Below are positions 1-6,815 of a DNA stretch of 28,654 nucleotides, one piece after another. Made by a program: the position numbers and the translations under genes. Every line of letters begins with the position of its first letter. The stretch's first letter is position 1. The DNA lies in the NCBI GenBank assembly GCA_018715025.1, contig DVMK01000226.1, positions 1 through 28,654 of the forward strand. The letters run 5' to 3'. Below the pieces are notes generated by a model. The model was not told the origin of the DNA. It ran no database searches and saw nothing but the letters and a program-made list of their open reading frames with translations. Origin of the DNA: Candidatus Caccousia avistercoris. Lineage in GTDB: Bacteria; Bacillota; Clostridia; Oscillospirales; Acutalibacteraceae.

Positions 1-315
1 CTGGATGTGACCGGCCGGGTGGATGTAAACGGCATTCTGGAAAAACTGGGCCTCGGCTGGACGTCCGCCCTGGAGGAGGAAAATCTGCCCACTCTGGAAG
101 AGGGGAAGGACCCGGGCGTCACGGTGATCTGTTACGCTCAGGAAACCCTGAAGGCCGGGCAGAAGCCGGAGGATCGGGAAATGAAAGAGGTCCTGCGCTT
201 TACCGCCTACCGGGACAACCTGACCCTTTCCATGGAATTTGCGGAAACACTTCCCCTGCGGATGGAAATTTCCCAGGAGGAAAGGGACTCCCTCCTGGCG
301 CTGCTGGAGGAATAG
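1..315 (+). CDS. 3' end of an unrecognised protein (partial)
   Basis: The reading frame is open from the first base to a TAG at 313-315. A GTG at 7 could be a start, but no ribosome binding site can be seen because the window begins there, so I treat this as the C-terminal part of a longer gene. The visible ~104 residues are acidic, with alternating hydrophobic and charged residues and no membrane segment or cysteine motif. I do not recognise the family. A hairpin terminator follows 20 bp downstream, so this is the last gene of its transcription unit and is separate from ligA. Confidence 0.6.
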   Translation: MDVTGRVDVNGILEKLGLGWTSALEEENLPTLEEGKDPGVTVICYAQETLKAGQKPEDREMKEVLRFTAYRDNLTLSMEFAETLPLRMEISQEERDSLLALLEE

Positions 316-335
316 CCGGGCGCGTCCCGCTACCG

Positions 336-379
336 AGAGGCTTCTCTGCCGTTTCCGGCAGGGGGCCTCTTTGTGTTTT
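336..379 (+). terminator. Rho-independent terminator after the partial gene
   Basis: An interrupted inverted repeat (AGAGGC ... GCCTCT outside, CTGCCG / CGGCAG inside) is followed by TTTGTGTTTTA. It lies 20 bp after the stop codon of the partial gene and before the ligA promoter. Confidence 0.7.
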
Positions 380-407
380 ATTCCCCACCGGAATCCCCTG
401 CTGCGCA

Positions 408-437
408 TTGACAGGGCGCGGGGGAAAATGGCATAAT
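408..437 (+). promoter_or_regulatory. ligA promoter (extended -10)
   Basis: A perfect -35 box TTGACA (408-413), an 18-bp spacer and a -10 box CATAAT (432-437) preceded by TGG, the extended -10 element. It gives a leader of about 70 nt before the ligA ATG. Confidence 0.7.
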
Positions 438-511
438 AAGAGAAAACAGGGGAAGCGTATGAGGCAGCCCCTTCCTTTTTGAAAAGCCAAACAGACCGGA
501 GGAATGGATCG

Positions 512-2521
512 ATGGAAATACAGGAGGCCCGGCGGGAGCATGAAGCCCTTTGCCGGCAGATTTCGTACCATAACCAGAAATATTATGTGGAGGATGCGCC
601 GGAGATCGACGATTACGACTACGACATGCTGTATCTCCGCCTTCAAAACCTGGAGGCGGAATTCCCAGAGCTTGTCACGCCGGATTCCCCCACGCAGAAG
701 GTGGGCGGCCCCGCGGTGAACACCTTTGCCCCCGTGGCCCACAAGGTGCCCATGGAGAGCCTTCACGATTCCTTTTCGGAGGAAGAGCTGATGGACTTTG
801 ACAGGCGGGTGCGGGCGGCGGCGGAAGCCCCTGTCTATGTGGTAGAGCCGAAATTCGACGGCCTTTCCGTTTCCCTGGAATACCGGGACGGCGTCTTTGT
901 GCGGGGCTCCACCCGGGGAGACGGCCTGGTGGGGGAGGACGTGACGGAAAACCTGCGCACCATCCGCACTGTGCCCAAGCAGCTGACCCGGCCCATCCCC
1001 TTTTTGGAGGTGCGGGGCGAGGTGTATATGTCTCACGAAAGCTTTTTTCAGCTGTGCGCCCGGCAGGAGCTGAACGACGAGAAGCCGTTTAAAAATCCCC
1101 GCAACGCCGCCGCCGGATCCCTGCGGCAGAAGAACCCGAAAATCACGGCCTCCCGCCAGCTGGACATCTTCGTGTTCAATGTGCAGCAGGTGCAGGGGGA
1201 AGAGCTTTCCCGCCATGACCAGTCGCTGGAATTTCTGCGGGGGCTGGGGTTTGCGGTGACAGACCTGTACGCCGTGTGCCCCACCATAGAAGAGGCCCTG
1301 GCCCATGTGCGGAAGATTGGGGACATGCGCGGCAGCCTGGGCTACTCCATTGACGGGGCGGTGGTGAAGGTGAACGACTTTGCCCAGCGGAAGCTTTTGG
1401 GCAGCACAGCCAAGTTCCCCAAATGGGCCGAGGCCTTCAAGTACCCGCCTGAGGAGAAGGAGAGCCGCCTGCTGGACGTGGAGATCAACGTGGGCCGCAC
1501 CGGCGTTCTCACCCCCACCGGCGTGTTCGAGCCGGTGACGCTGGCGGGTACCACCGTAAGCCGGGCCACCCTGCATAACCAGGATTTCATTACGGAAAAG
1601 GGCATCTGCATCGGCTGCACCGCCGTGCTGCGGAAGGCGGGGGAGATCATCCCCGAGGTGGTTTCTGTGGTGGAGGGCACCGGCGGCGAGCCTTACCGCA
1701 TTCCCACGGTGTGCCCCTCCTGCGGCGGGCCTGTGGTGCGGGAGGAAGGCGAGGCCGCCCTCCGCTGCCTGAATCCGGAGTGCCCCGCCCAGCTTCTCCG
1801 CCACCTGATCCATTTTGCCAGCCGTGACGCCATGGACATCGACGGCCTGGGCCCCGCCGTGCTGGAGCAGCTGGTGGGCAAGGGCCTGGTGAGCTCCCCG
1901 GCGGATCTGTATGCCCTGACCCTTCCGCAATTGATGGAGCTGGAACGCATGGGGCAGAAAAGCTCTCAAAACCTGCTGGACGCTATTGAAAAGACGAAGG
2001 AAAACGACCTGTACCGGCTTCTCTACGCCCTGGGTATTCTGCACATCGGCCTGAAGGCGGCCAAGCTGCTGGCCGGGCGTTTCCGCACAATAGACGAGAT
2101 TTTCCAGGCCACGGCGGAAGAGATTGCGGCCATTGAAGGCTTTGGAGAGATTATGGCGCAAAGCGTGGCAGATTTCTTTGCACTTCCCAGTACGGCCCAC
2201 CTGATTGACCGCCTGCGCAGTGCCGGCGTGAACATGAAGAGCCAGGCGGCCGAGGCGGAGGACACCCGTTTTGCCGGAAAAACCTTCGTTCTGACAGGCA
2301 CTCTGCCTACCATGACCCGAAGCGAGGCCAGCGCCCTGGTGGAAAAGTTCGGCGGCAAGGTGAGCTCCAGCGTGTCGAAAAAGACAAGCTACGTGCTGGC
2401 CGGGGAGGATGCAGGAAGCAAGCTGACCAAGGCCGTCCAGCTTGGCGTCCCCGTCCTTACCGAGGAAGAATTCCAGAACATGCTGGCAGAACCGCCTGCC
2501 CCCGCCGATCCCCCTGCATAA
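512..2521 (+). CDS. ligA: NAD+-dependent DNA ligase LigA
   Basis: The product (669 aa, usual LigA length) seals nicks in DNA during replication and repair using NAD+. Seen in the sequence: an N-terminal Ia domain with the HNQKYYVEDAP and DYDYDML motifs, the adenylation motif VEPKFDG with the nucleophile Lys114, an OB fold (residues ~315-400), a four-Cys zinc finger (CPSCGG ... CLNPECPAQ), helix-hairpin-helix repeats, and a C-terminal BRCT domain starting near FAGKTFVLTGTLP. The frame extends upstream to a TTG at 479, but I chose the ATG at 512 because GGAGGA (498-503) lies 8 nt before it and the protein then begins as LigA proteins usually do. It has its own promoter and appears to be a single-gene unit. 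All key motifs are intact. Confidence 0.97.
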   Translation: MEIQEARREHEALCRQISYHNQKYYVEDAPEIDDYDYDMLYLRLQNLEAEFPELVTPDSPTQKVGGPAVNTFAPVAHKVPMESLHDSFSEEELMDFDRRVRAAAEAPVYVVEPKFDGLSVSLEYRDGVFVRGSTRGDGLVGEDVTENLRTIRTVPKQLTRPIPFLEVRGEVYMSHESFFQLCARQELNDEKPFKNPRNAAAGSLRQKNPKITASRQLDIFVFNVQQVQGEELSRHDQSLEFLRGLGFAVTDLYAVCPTIEEALAHVRKIGDMRGSLGYSIDGAVVKVNDFAQRKLLGSTAKFPKWAEAFKYPPEEKESRLLDVEINVGRTGVLTPTGVFEPVTLAGTTVSRATLHNQDFITEKGICIGCTAVLRKAGEIIPEVVSVVEGTGGEPYRIPTVCPSCGGPVVREEGEAALRCLNPECPAQLLRHLIHFASRDAMDIDGLGPAVLEQLVGKGLVSSPADLYALTLPQLMELERMGQKSSQNLLDAIEKTKENDLYRLLYALGILHIGLKAAKLLAGRFRTIDEIFQATAEEIAAIEGFGEIMAQSVADFFALPSTAHLIDRLRSAGVNMKSQAAEAEDTRFAGKTFVLTGTLPTMTRSEASALVEKFGGKVSSSVSKKTSYVLAGEDAGSKLTKAVQLGVPVLTEEEFQNMLAEPPAPADPPA

Positions 2522-2529
2522 AGAAAAAA

Positions 2530-2571
2530 CTGCCGCAGGAGGAAGAGCGTGCAGCCTTCCTCTGCCGCAGG
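2530..2571 (+). terminator. Imperfect hairpin after ligA
   Basis: An inverted repeat (CTGCCGCAGGAGGAAG / CTTCCTCTGCCGCAG) with one C-C mismatch and one bulge begins 9 bp after the ligA stop. No T-run follows it on the plus strand, only GGAAAGTAA, so it may be an RNA 3'-end structure or a weak terminator. Confidence 0.35.
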
Positions 2572-2578
2572 GAAAGTA

Positions 2579-2608
2579 ATGACACGCCTCTCCTGGGTGT
2601 GATATAAT
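2579..2608 (+). promoter_or_regulatory. Promoter of the lysA-family gene (extended -10)
   Basis: A -35 box ATGACA (2579-2584), an 18-bp spacer and a perfect -10 box TATAAT (2603-2608) preceded by TGA. The leader to the ATG at 2740 is about 125 nt, GC-rich, and contains the hairpin CCCCC-GCC-GGGGG near 2695-2707. Confidence 0.75.
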
Positions 2609-2739
2609 AAGAACCGCAAAAGAACGCCGGGCGTACCGCAGAAAAGCTGCGCCGCAGGGCGAGGCGCATATTTCCCCGCAGCCGGTGCGCCAAGCCCCCG
2701 CCGGGGGTGAGAGGAGAAAGGAAGGTTTGAGAAAGAAAT

Positions 2740-4002
2740 ATGGAAAAAAGGTTGTTTGTGAATAAGGAACAGCTGGAGAACATCGTGAAGGAGTTCCCCA
2801 CGCCGTTCCATCTGTACGACGAGAAGGGAATCCGGGAGAGAGCCCGGGCTCTGCAGAAGGCGTTTGCCTGGAACCCGGGGTTCCGGGAATACTTCGCCGT
2901 AAAGGCTACGCCCAATCCGTTTATTTTAAAAATCCTCCAGGAGGAGGGCTGCGGGGTAGACTGCTCCTCTTTGACAGAGCTGATGATGGCGGAGGCCTGC
3001 GGATTTTCCGGCGCTGATATTATGTTCTCCTCCAACGACACCCCTGCGGAGGATTTCCGCTACGCCAGGAAGCTGAACGCCACCATTAATTTGGACGACC
3101 TGACCCATGTGGATTTTTTGAAGAAGGTGGCATCCGTCCCCAGGCTCATCAGCTGCCGGCTGAATCCAGGCGGTTATTTTTCTATTGCCAACAACATTAT
3201 GGACAACCCCGGCGACGCCAAATACGGCTTTACCAAGGAACAGATGATGGAGGGCTACCGCAGGCTGATGGAGCTGGGGGCCGAGGAATTCGGCATTCAC
3301 GCCTTCCTGGCCAGCAATACCACCACCAACGACTATTACCCCACTTTGGCCAGGATCCTGTTCCAGTTTGCAGTGGAGCTGAAGGAAAAAACGGGGGCGC
3401 ACATCAGCTTTGTGAACCTGTCCGGCGGCGTGGGCATCCCATACCGGCCGGATCAGGAGCCGGTGGATATTGCCCAGGTGGGCGAGGGCGTGCGCAGGGC
3501 CTACGAGGAAATTCTCGTTCCGGCCGGCATGGGCGGCGTGGCCATTTACACCGAACTGGGCCGCTACATGCTGGGGCCCAACGGCTGCCTGGTAACTACG
3601 GCCATTCACGAAAAGCATATTTATAAGGAGTACATCGGCCTGGACGCCTGCGCCGCCAACCTGATGCGCCCGGCCATGTATGGGGCGTACCACCACATTA
3701 CCGTCATGGGCAAGGAGAACGCCCCCTGCGACCATAAATACGATGTGACCGGCGGGCTTTGCGAAAATAACGACAAATTTGCCGTAGACCGTATGCTGCC
3801 GAAAATCGATATAGGGGATCTGGTGGTGCTTCACGACACCGGCGCCCACGGCTTCGCCATGGGCTACAATTATAACGGAAAGCTTCGCTCTGCGGAGGTG
3901 CTTCTCTGCGAGGACGGTTCCGCCAAGCTGATCCGCCGGGCGGAAACCCCGAAGGATTACTTCGCCACCTTTGATTTCACCGGCCTGTTCGACCGGTACT
4001 GA
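2740..4002 (+). CDS. lysA: Diaminopimelate decarboxylase family protein (PLP, fold type III)
   Basis: It probably removes CO2 from meso-diaminopimelate to give lysine, the last step of lysine synthesis. At 420 aa it has the usual LysA length. Seen: the PLP lysine Lys55 in YFAVKATPNP, a glycine-rich phosphate-binding segment (NLSGGVGIPY), ELGRYMLGPNG, the second-subunit cysteine Cys341 in GGLCENNDKF, and the C-terminal motif GAHGFAMGYNYNG, which matches the LysA-type GAYGF...NYN. Odd: the usual LysA motif HxHIGSQ after strand 6 is replaced by HAFLASNTTTNDYY, which marks an atypical subfamily, so the exact substrate is inferred. No other lysine pathway gene is nearby. Only a weak purine-rich ribosome binding site (GGAAGG, ~2720-2725) precedes the ATG. 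Carboxynorspermidine decarboxylase is less likely, because the C-terminal motifs are LysA-like. Confidence 0.85.
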   Translation: MEKRLFVNKEQLENIVKEFPTPFHLYDEKGIRERARALQKAFAWNPGFREYFAVKATPNPFILKILQEEGCGVDCSSLTELMMAEACGFSGADIMFSSNDTPAEDFRYARKLNATINLDDLTHVDFLKKVASVPRLISCRLNPGGYFSIANNIMDNPGDAKYGFTKEQMMEGYRRLMELGAEEFGIHAFLASNTTTNDYYPTLARILFQFAVELKEKTGAHISFVNLSGGVGIPYRPDQEPVDIAQVGEGVRRAYEEILVPAGMGGVAIYTELGRYMLGPNGCLVTTAIHEKHIYKEYIGLDACAANLMRPAMYGAYHHITVMGKENAPCDHKYDVTGGLCENNDKFAVDRMLPKIDIGDLVVLHDTGAHGFAMGYNYNGKLRSAEVLLCEDGSAKLIRRAETPKDYFATFDFTGLFDRY

Positions 4003-4090
4003 GTTCCTCTTTTCAATGGATGAAAAACGCTTGACCGGCAAGCGAGCCCGGTTTTGTGTGCTGCGGGAGGAGATGGGGGCTATTTGTCAG

Positions 4091-4138
4091 AAAAAACCAC
4101 ACTGCGAAGGCGGGGACGCCTTTGCGGTGTGGTTTTTT
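4091..4138 (+). terminator. Bidirectional terminator after lysA
   Basis: A long stem in which AAAAAACCACAC pairs with GTGTGGTTTTTT, continued by GCGAAGGCG / CGCCTTTGC with one G-U pair, around a GGGA loop. The A-run and T-run flanks make it a terminator in both directions. Confidence 0.93.
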
Positions 4139-4276
4139 GTTCACAAGTTCTCTCTAAACGTAAGAAAGAACGGTTCCATATGCAGAAAATACGCTTTCTG
4201 CGGGAGAAATAGGCTATGATGTTTATTTTCACAGAAATGCTTAAAAATTCAAAATAAAAACTTCCTCAAGAAAGAG

Positions 4277-4315
4277 CAGCTTCCGTGGGCAGCAGGTCCG
4301 CGGAAGCTGTTTTTA
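4277..4315 (+). terminator. Second terminator upstream of the serpin promoter
   Basis: CAGCTTCCG (4277-4285) pairs with CGGAAGCTG (4301-4309), followed by TTTTT. It lies just upstream of the extended -10 promoter at 4348 and would insulate the serpin leader from read-through. Confidence 0.85.
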
Positions 4316-4347
4316 TGCTTTTTGTAACGTTTTCCCGGGCTGAAATG

Positions 4348-4356
4348 TGTTATAAT
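4348..4356 (+). promoter_or_regulatory. Serpin promoter (extended -10)
   Basis: TGTTATAAT: a perfect TATAAT at 4351-4356 with TGn directly before it. No good -35 box is seen, as expected for an extended -10 promoter. Transcription would start near 4363 and produce a leader of about 445 nt that includes all three tandem repeats. Confidence 0.65.
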
Positions 4357-4390
4357 ATAGAAAAAACAAGGATCAACCAGCGGGGATGCC

Positions 4391-4776
4391 GGCCACGGTA
4401 CCCTGCAGAACCGTGAAGAAGCCGCGCGCCGCCCTGCCCTGCGCCAAGCACCCGGCCCAGGGCCGCGGGACGCGGCCGGTGCGCGGCTTGCCCGCCGCAG
4501 ACGATTGGCCACGGTACCCTGCAGAGCCGTGAAGAAGCCGCGTGCCGCCCTGCCCTGCGTCAAACACCCGGCCCGGGGCCGCGGGACGCGGCCGGTGCGC
4601 GTCTTGCCCGCCGCAGGCGCGCGTCTTGCCTGCCGCAGACGATTGGCCACGGTACCCTGCAGAACCGTGAAGAAGCCGCGTGCCGCCCTGCCCTGCGTCA
4701 AACACCCGGCCCAGGGCCGCGGGACGCGGCCGGTGCGTGTCTTGCCCGCCGCAGGCGCGCGTCTTGCCTGCCGCAG
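4391..4776 (+). repeat. Three GC-rich tandem repeats in the serpin leader
   Basis: Three near-identical units start with GGCCACGGTACCCTGCAG at 4391, 4507 and 4645 (116, 138 and ~132 bp). Units 2 and 3 carry a duplicated 22-bp sub-repeat (GCGCGTCTTGCC[C/T]GCCGCAG plus 2 bp) that is single in unit 1. Each unit holds a perfect 7-bp stem, GGCCGCG-GGA-CGCGGCC, and a 6-bp stem, CACGGT ... ACCGTG. In unit 2 the right arm reads GCCGTG, which turns a U-A pair into U-G and keeps the stem. The repeats sit between promoter and ribosome binding site of the serpin gene. They are adjacent with no unique spacers, so they are not CRISPR. Repeat-spanning frames exist on both strands but look like by-products of high GC. 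Confidence 0.9.
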
Positions 4777-4806
4777 GCGCGGAATTTGAATCGGAGGTGA
4801 AGCTGT

Positions 4807-6246
4807 GTGAGCTTGCACATTACACAACAGGGGGAAGAGTCCTGCTTCCCCGCAGAAAACCGCGGAAAGTGCCGGTACCGGAGGAAGGGGCCTGTTTTCC
4901 TGGCCGCGGCGGCAGCGGTGGTTATGAGCGTGGCTGCCGGAATTGTTCTGTGGCCCAACGGCGCGCCGCTGGTTTCCTCCGCCTATGCGGTGCAGGAGGC
5001 GGAATACCCGGAAATGGCGCCGTATCCGGATGAGTCAAAGCTGCTGGACGGTACTCTGGACAGCGAAGCCTTTCAGAAGGAATACGATGCCTGGCAGGCT
5101 GGGCGCAGCGCCCAGCTGAACCAGCCGGAAGGGTACCAGGAGGGAATGAAAGGCTTCCTCACCGCCGTCACCCATCAGTTCCTTTCCGGCGCAGAGGAGG
5201 AAAACCGGGTGGTTTCCCCCCTAAACGTGTACATGGCCCTGGCCATGCTGGCAGAAACCACCGGCGGCGGCAGCCGTGCCCAGCTTCTGGAGCTGCTGGG
5301 CGCAGAGGATATGGCCGCCCTGCGCAGTCAGGCCCATGCCGTGTGGAACGCCAATTACTGCGACGACGGCGCGTCGAAAAGCCTGCTGGCCAATTCCCTG
5401 TGGCTGAGCAATCAGGTGGAATTTTCCCCAACGGCGGTGGAGCTGCTGGCTGACACATACTATGCCTCTGTTTACCAGGGCGGTATGGGGTCTGACGAGT
5501 TGGACAACGCCCTGCGGGACTGGATCAACCGGCAGACAGACGGCCTTCTGGAGGAGCAGGCCGCCGGGCTTTCTCTGGAACCGGAAACGCTTCTGGCCCT
5601 GGTTTCCACCGTCAGCTTTGAGGCAAAGTGGCAGAACACCTTTTCAGAGGATAACACCAGGGAAGGCGTGTTCCATGGGGCGCAGGGGAATGTGCAGTGC
5701 CCCTTCCTGCACCAGAGCGGCGCCCGTACCTATTACTGGGGGGAAGGCTTCTCCGCCGTTTCCCTGCCTTTTGACGAGGGCGGGGCCATGTGGCTGATTT
5801 TGCCGGACATGGGCGTTGAGGCGGAACAGCTTCTCTCGCAGGAGGAAGCCATGGCGTTCCTGCTGGCCGACGGGGAGTGGGAGAACGCGAGGCAGGTGGT
5901 GGTGAATCTGTCCCTGCCGAAATTTGACGTGTCCTCCTCTCTGGATTTGCAGGAGGGCCTGAAGGCCCTGGGAGTGTCGGATATCTTTTCCGCGGAGACA
6001 GCGGATTTTTCCCCTATTCTGGCAGACGGCGGCCCGGTCAGCCTTACCCAGGCGGAGCATGCCGCCAGGGTGACGGTTGACGAGGAGGGCTGCTCTGCCG
6101 CCGCGTACACCGTGATGGCGGCGGCAGGCGCGGCTATACCGCCGGAGGAGGAGATCGACTTCGTCCTGAACCGGCCTTTCCTGTTTGCCATTACCGGCCG
6201 GGACGGCCTTCCCATGTTTGTGGGGGTCGTGAACCAGCCTCTCTGA
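4807..6246 (+). CDS. Secreted serpin (serine protease inhibitor)
   Basis: A 479-aa serpin, a suicide inhibitor that traps a protease after cleavage of its reactive loop. The GTG at 4807 is chosen because GGAGGTGA (4793-4800) lies 6 nt before it. Residues 21-27 are basic, 29-49 hydrophobic, and SSAYA (57-61) offers a signal peptidase I site, so the protein should be exported. Serpin hallmarks: RVVSPLNVYMALAML, VSTVSFEAKWQNTF, LSLPKFDV, the hinge DEEGCSAAAY and the C-terminal FVLNRPFLFAI. The loop aligns gap-free with alpha-1-antitrypsin, giving P15 Gly428, P1 Ala442, P1' Ala443 and the same IPPE at P2'-P5'. Ala at P1 suggests elastase-like targets. Cys429 at P14, normally Thr or Ser, is unusual. 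The hinge is rich in small residues, so it is probably inhibitory. A repeat-filled leader precedes it. Confidence 0.95.
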   Translation: MSLHITQQGEESCFPAENRGKCRYRRKGPVFLAAAAAVVMSVAAGIVLWPNGAPLVSSAYAVQEAEYPEMAPYPDESKLLDGTLDSEAFQKEYDAWQAGRSAQLNQPEGYQEGMKGFLTAVTHQFLSGAEEENRVVSPLNVYMALAMLAETTGGGSRAQLLELLGAEDMAALRSQAHAVWNANYCDDGASKSLLANSLWLSNQVEFSPTAVELLADTYYASVYQGGMGSDELDNALRDWINRQTDGLLEEQAAGLSLEPETLLALVSTVSFEAKWQNTFSEDNTREGVFHGAQGNVQCPFLHQSGARTYYWGEGFSAVSLPFDEGGAMWLILPDMGVEAEQLLSQEEAMAFLLADGEWENARQVVVNLSLPKFDVSSSLDLQEGLKALGVSDIFSAETADFSPILADGGPVSLTQAEHAARVTVDEEGCSAAAYTVMAAAGAAIPPEEEIDFVLNRPFLFAITGRDGLPMFVGVVNQPL

Positions 6247-6286
6247 GGCGTGGGCAAATTTTTTCTACCGTTTTCTCTGGCATGAA

Positions 6287-6329
6287 AAGCCCCCTGGCAC
6301 GCGGCAGTGCGCCGTGCGCCAGGGGGCTT
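6287..6329. terminator. Shared terminator of the convergent serpin and SCP2 genes
   Basis: AAGCCCCCTGGC pairs perfectly with GCCAGGGGGCTT (12 bp), with further pairing inside. On the minus strand the stem is followed by TTTTC. On the plus strand the downstream T-run is interrupted. It lies between two convergent stop codons. Confidence 0.8.
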
Positions 6330-6349
6330 CTGTGTGCGGCTGTGTTTTT

Positions 6350-6685
6350 TCAGCCCTTCAGCAGCTGCTTGAGGGCAAGCGCTTTCTCCAGCCTGCCTTC
6401 CACCTTGATCTTGTGGGTGGTGAAGGCAAGAATGGGATCCAGCTTCCCCTCCGCCAGCTTCCGCAGCGTGTCTGCCGAGCAGGTGATGGCGGCGTCCCGG
6501 TCATGGTAGTCGTAGGGCTCTACAGAGAGCTTCCCGTTTTTCAGCTCCACATAGAACACCCCGGCCTCCTCGCCGGTAATATTGAACTGAAAAGCGAAAT
6601 CCTCCTGGATCCCGCTCACATCCAGCCCTGTCAGCTTCTGCTGAATCTGTGCAAAAAAATCGGAAAATGTCATGGCTTGTGTCAA
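6350..6685 (-). CDS. SCP2 sterol-binding domain protein
   Basis: A 111-aa stand-alone SCP2 domain, a small fold with a hydrophobic pocket for lipids or fatty-acyl ligands. It is cytosolic, with no signal peptide. The family pattern is clear in DAAITCSADTLRKLAEGKL, then DPILAFTTHKIKVEG and a closing LEKALALKQLL helix. The ligand in anaerobic Firmicutes is not known to me. The start is probably TTG at 6685, with AAGGAG about 7 nt upstream; ATG at 6673 is the alternative and shortens the protein by four residues. It has its own promoter (6787-6815), whose -35 box overlaps the stop codon of the amidohydrolase gene, so it may be both read through and independently expressed. Confidence 0.88.
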   Translation of the reverse strand: MTQAMTFSDFFAQIQQKLTGLDVSGIQEDFAFQFNITGEEAGVFYVELKNGKLSVEPYDYHDRDAAITCSADTLRKLAEGKLDPILAFTTHKIKVEGRLEKALALKQLLKG

Positions 6686-6786
6686 CTCCCTTCTCCTTAT
6701 CCGCGCCTGCGGCGGGCAGATCGCGCAGGCTCCTGCCGCCGCCGGGCAAAGAAGCCCTTGCAGGCGGGAGGGCCCGCGCTGCAGCC

Positions 6787-6815
6787 ATCATACCATATTA
6801 CAGACAGAATTTCAA
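6787..6815 (-). promoter_or_regulatory. SCP2 gene promoter (extended -10)
   Basis: Read on the minus strand: TTGAAA (6815-6810), a 17-bp spacer, TATGAT (6792-6787) preceded by TGG. The leader of ~95 nt contains TGCCCGCCGCAGGCGCG (6718-6702), a 17-mer also present twice in the serpin leader repeats. Confidence 0.7.

Larger units (their letters stand above)
4003..4350. other. Gene-free region between lysA and the serpin promoter
   Basis: No credible gene. An 82-codon plus-strand frame (3971-4219) overlaps the end of lysA and runs through a terminator, so I reject it. The stretch holds two strong terminators (4091-4138, 4277-4315). Between them is an AT-rich 138 bp with a small hairpin, GCAGAAA (4182-4188) / TTTCTGC (4195-4201). 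The inter-terminator segment has no convincing promoter. Confidence 0.6.

Noticed and set aside
200..2200. 666-codon minus-strand frame opposite ligA
   Set aside because: It is a shadow frame of a high-GC gene. LigA motifs lie intact on the other strand.
2609..2739. Lysine riboswitch before the lysA-family gene
   Set aside because: A GAGGCGCATATTT stretch resembles part of the motif, but the leader of ~125 nt is too short for the ~170-nt aptamer plus expression platform, and the other conserved blocks are missing.
3971..4219. 82-codon plus-strand frame after lysA
   Set aside because: It overlaps the end of lysA, has no ribosome site and runs through a strong bidirectional terminator.
4391..4776. 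CRISPR-like array
   Set aside because: The units are long (116-138 bp) and directly adjacent with no unique spacers, and there are no cas genes.
4249..4827. Minus-strand 192-codon frame across the serpin leader repeats, with a repeating Arg/Ala/Gly-rich peptide
   Set aside because: It is antisense to a promoter and two structured leader features, its peptide is an artefact of repeated GC-rich sequence, and the longest matching plus-strand frame behaves the same way.
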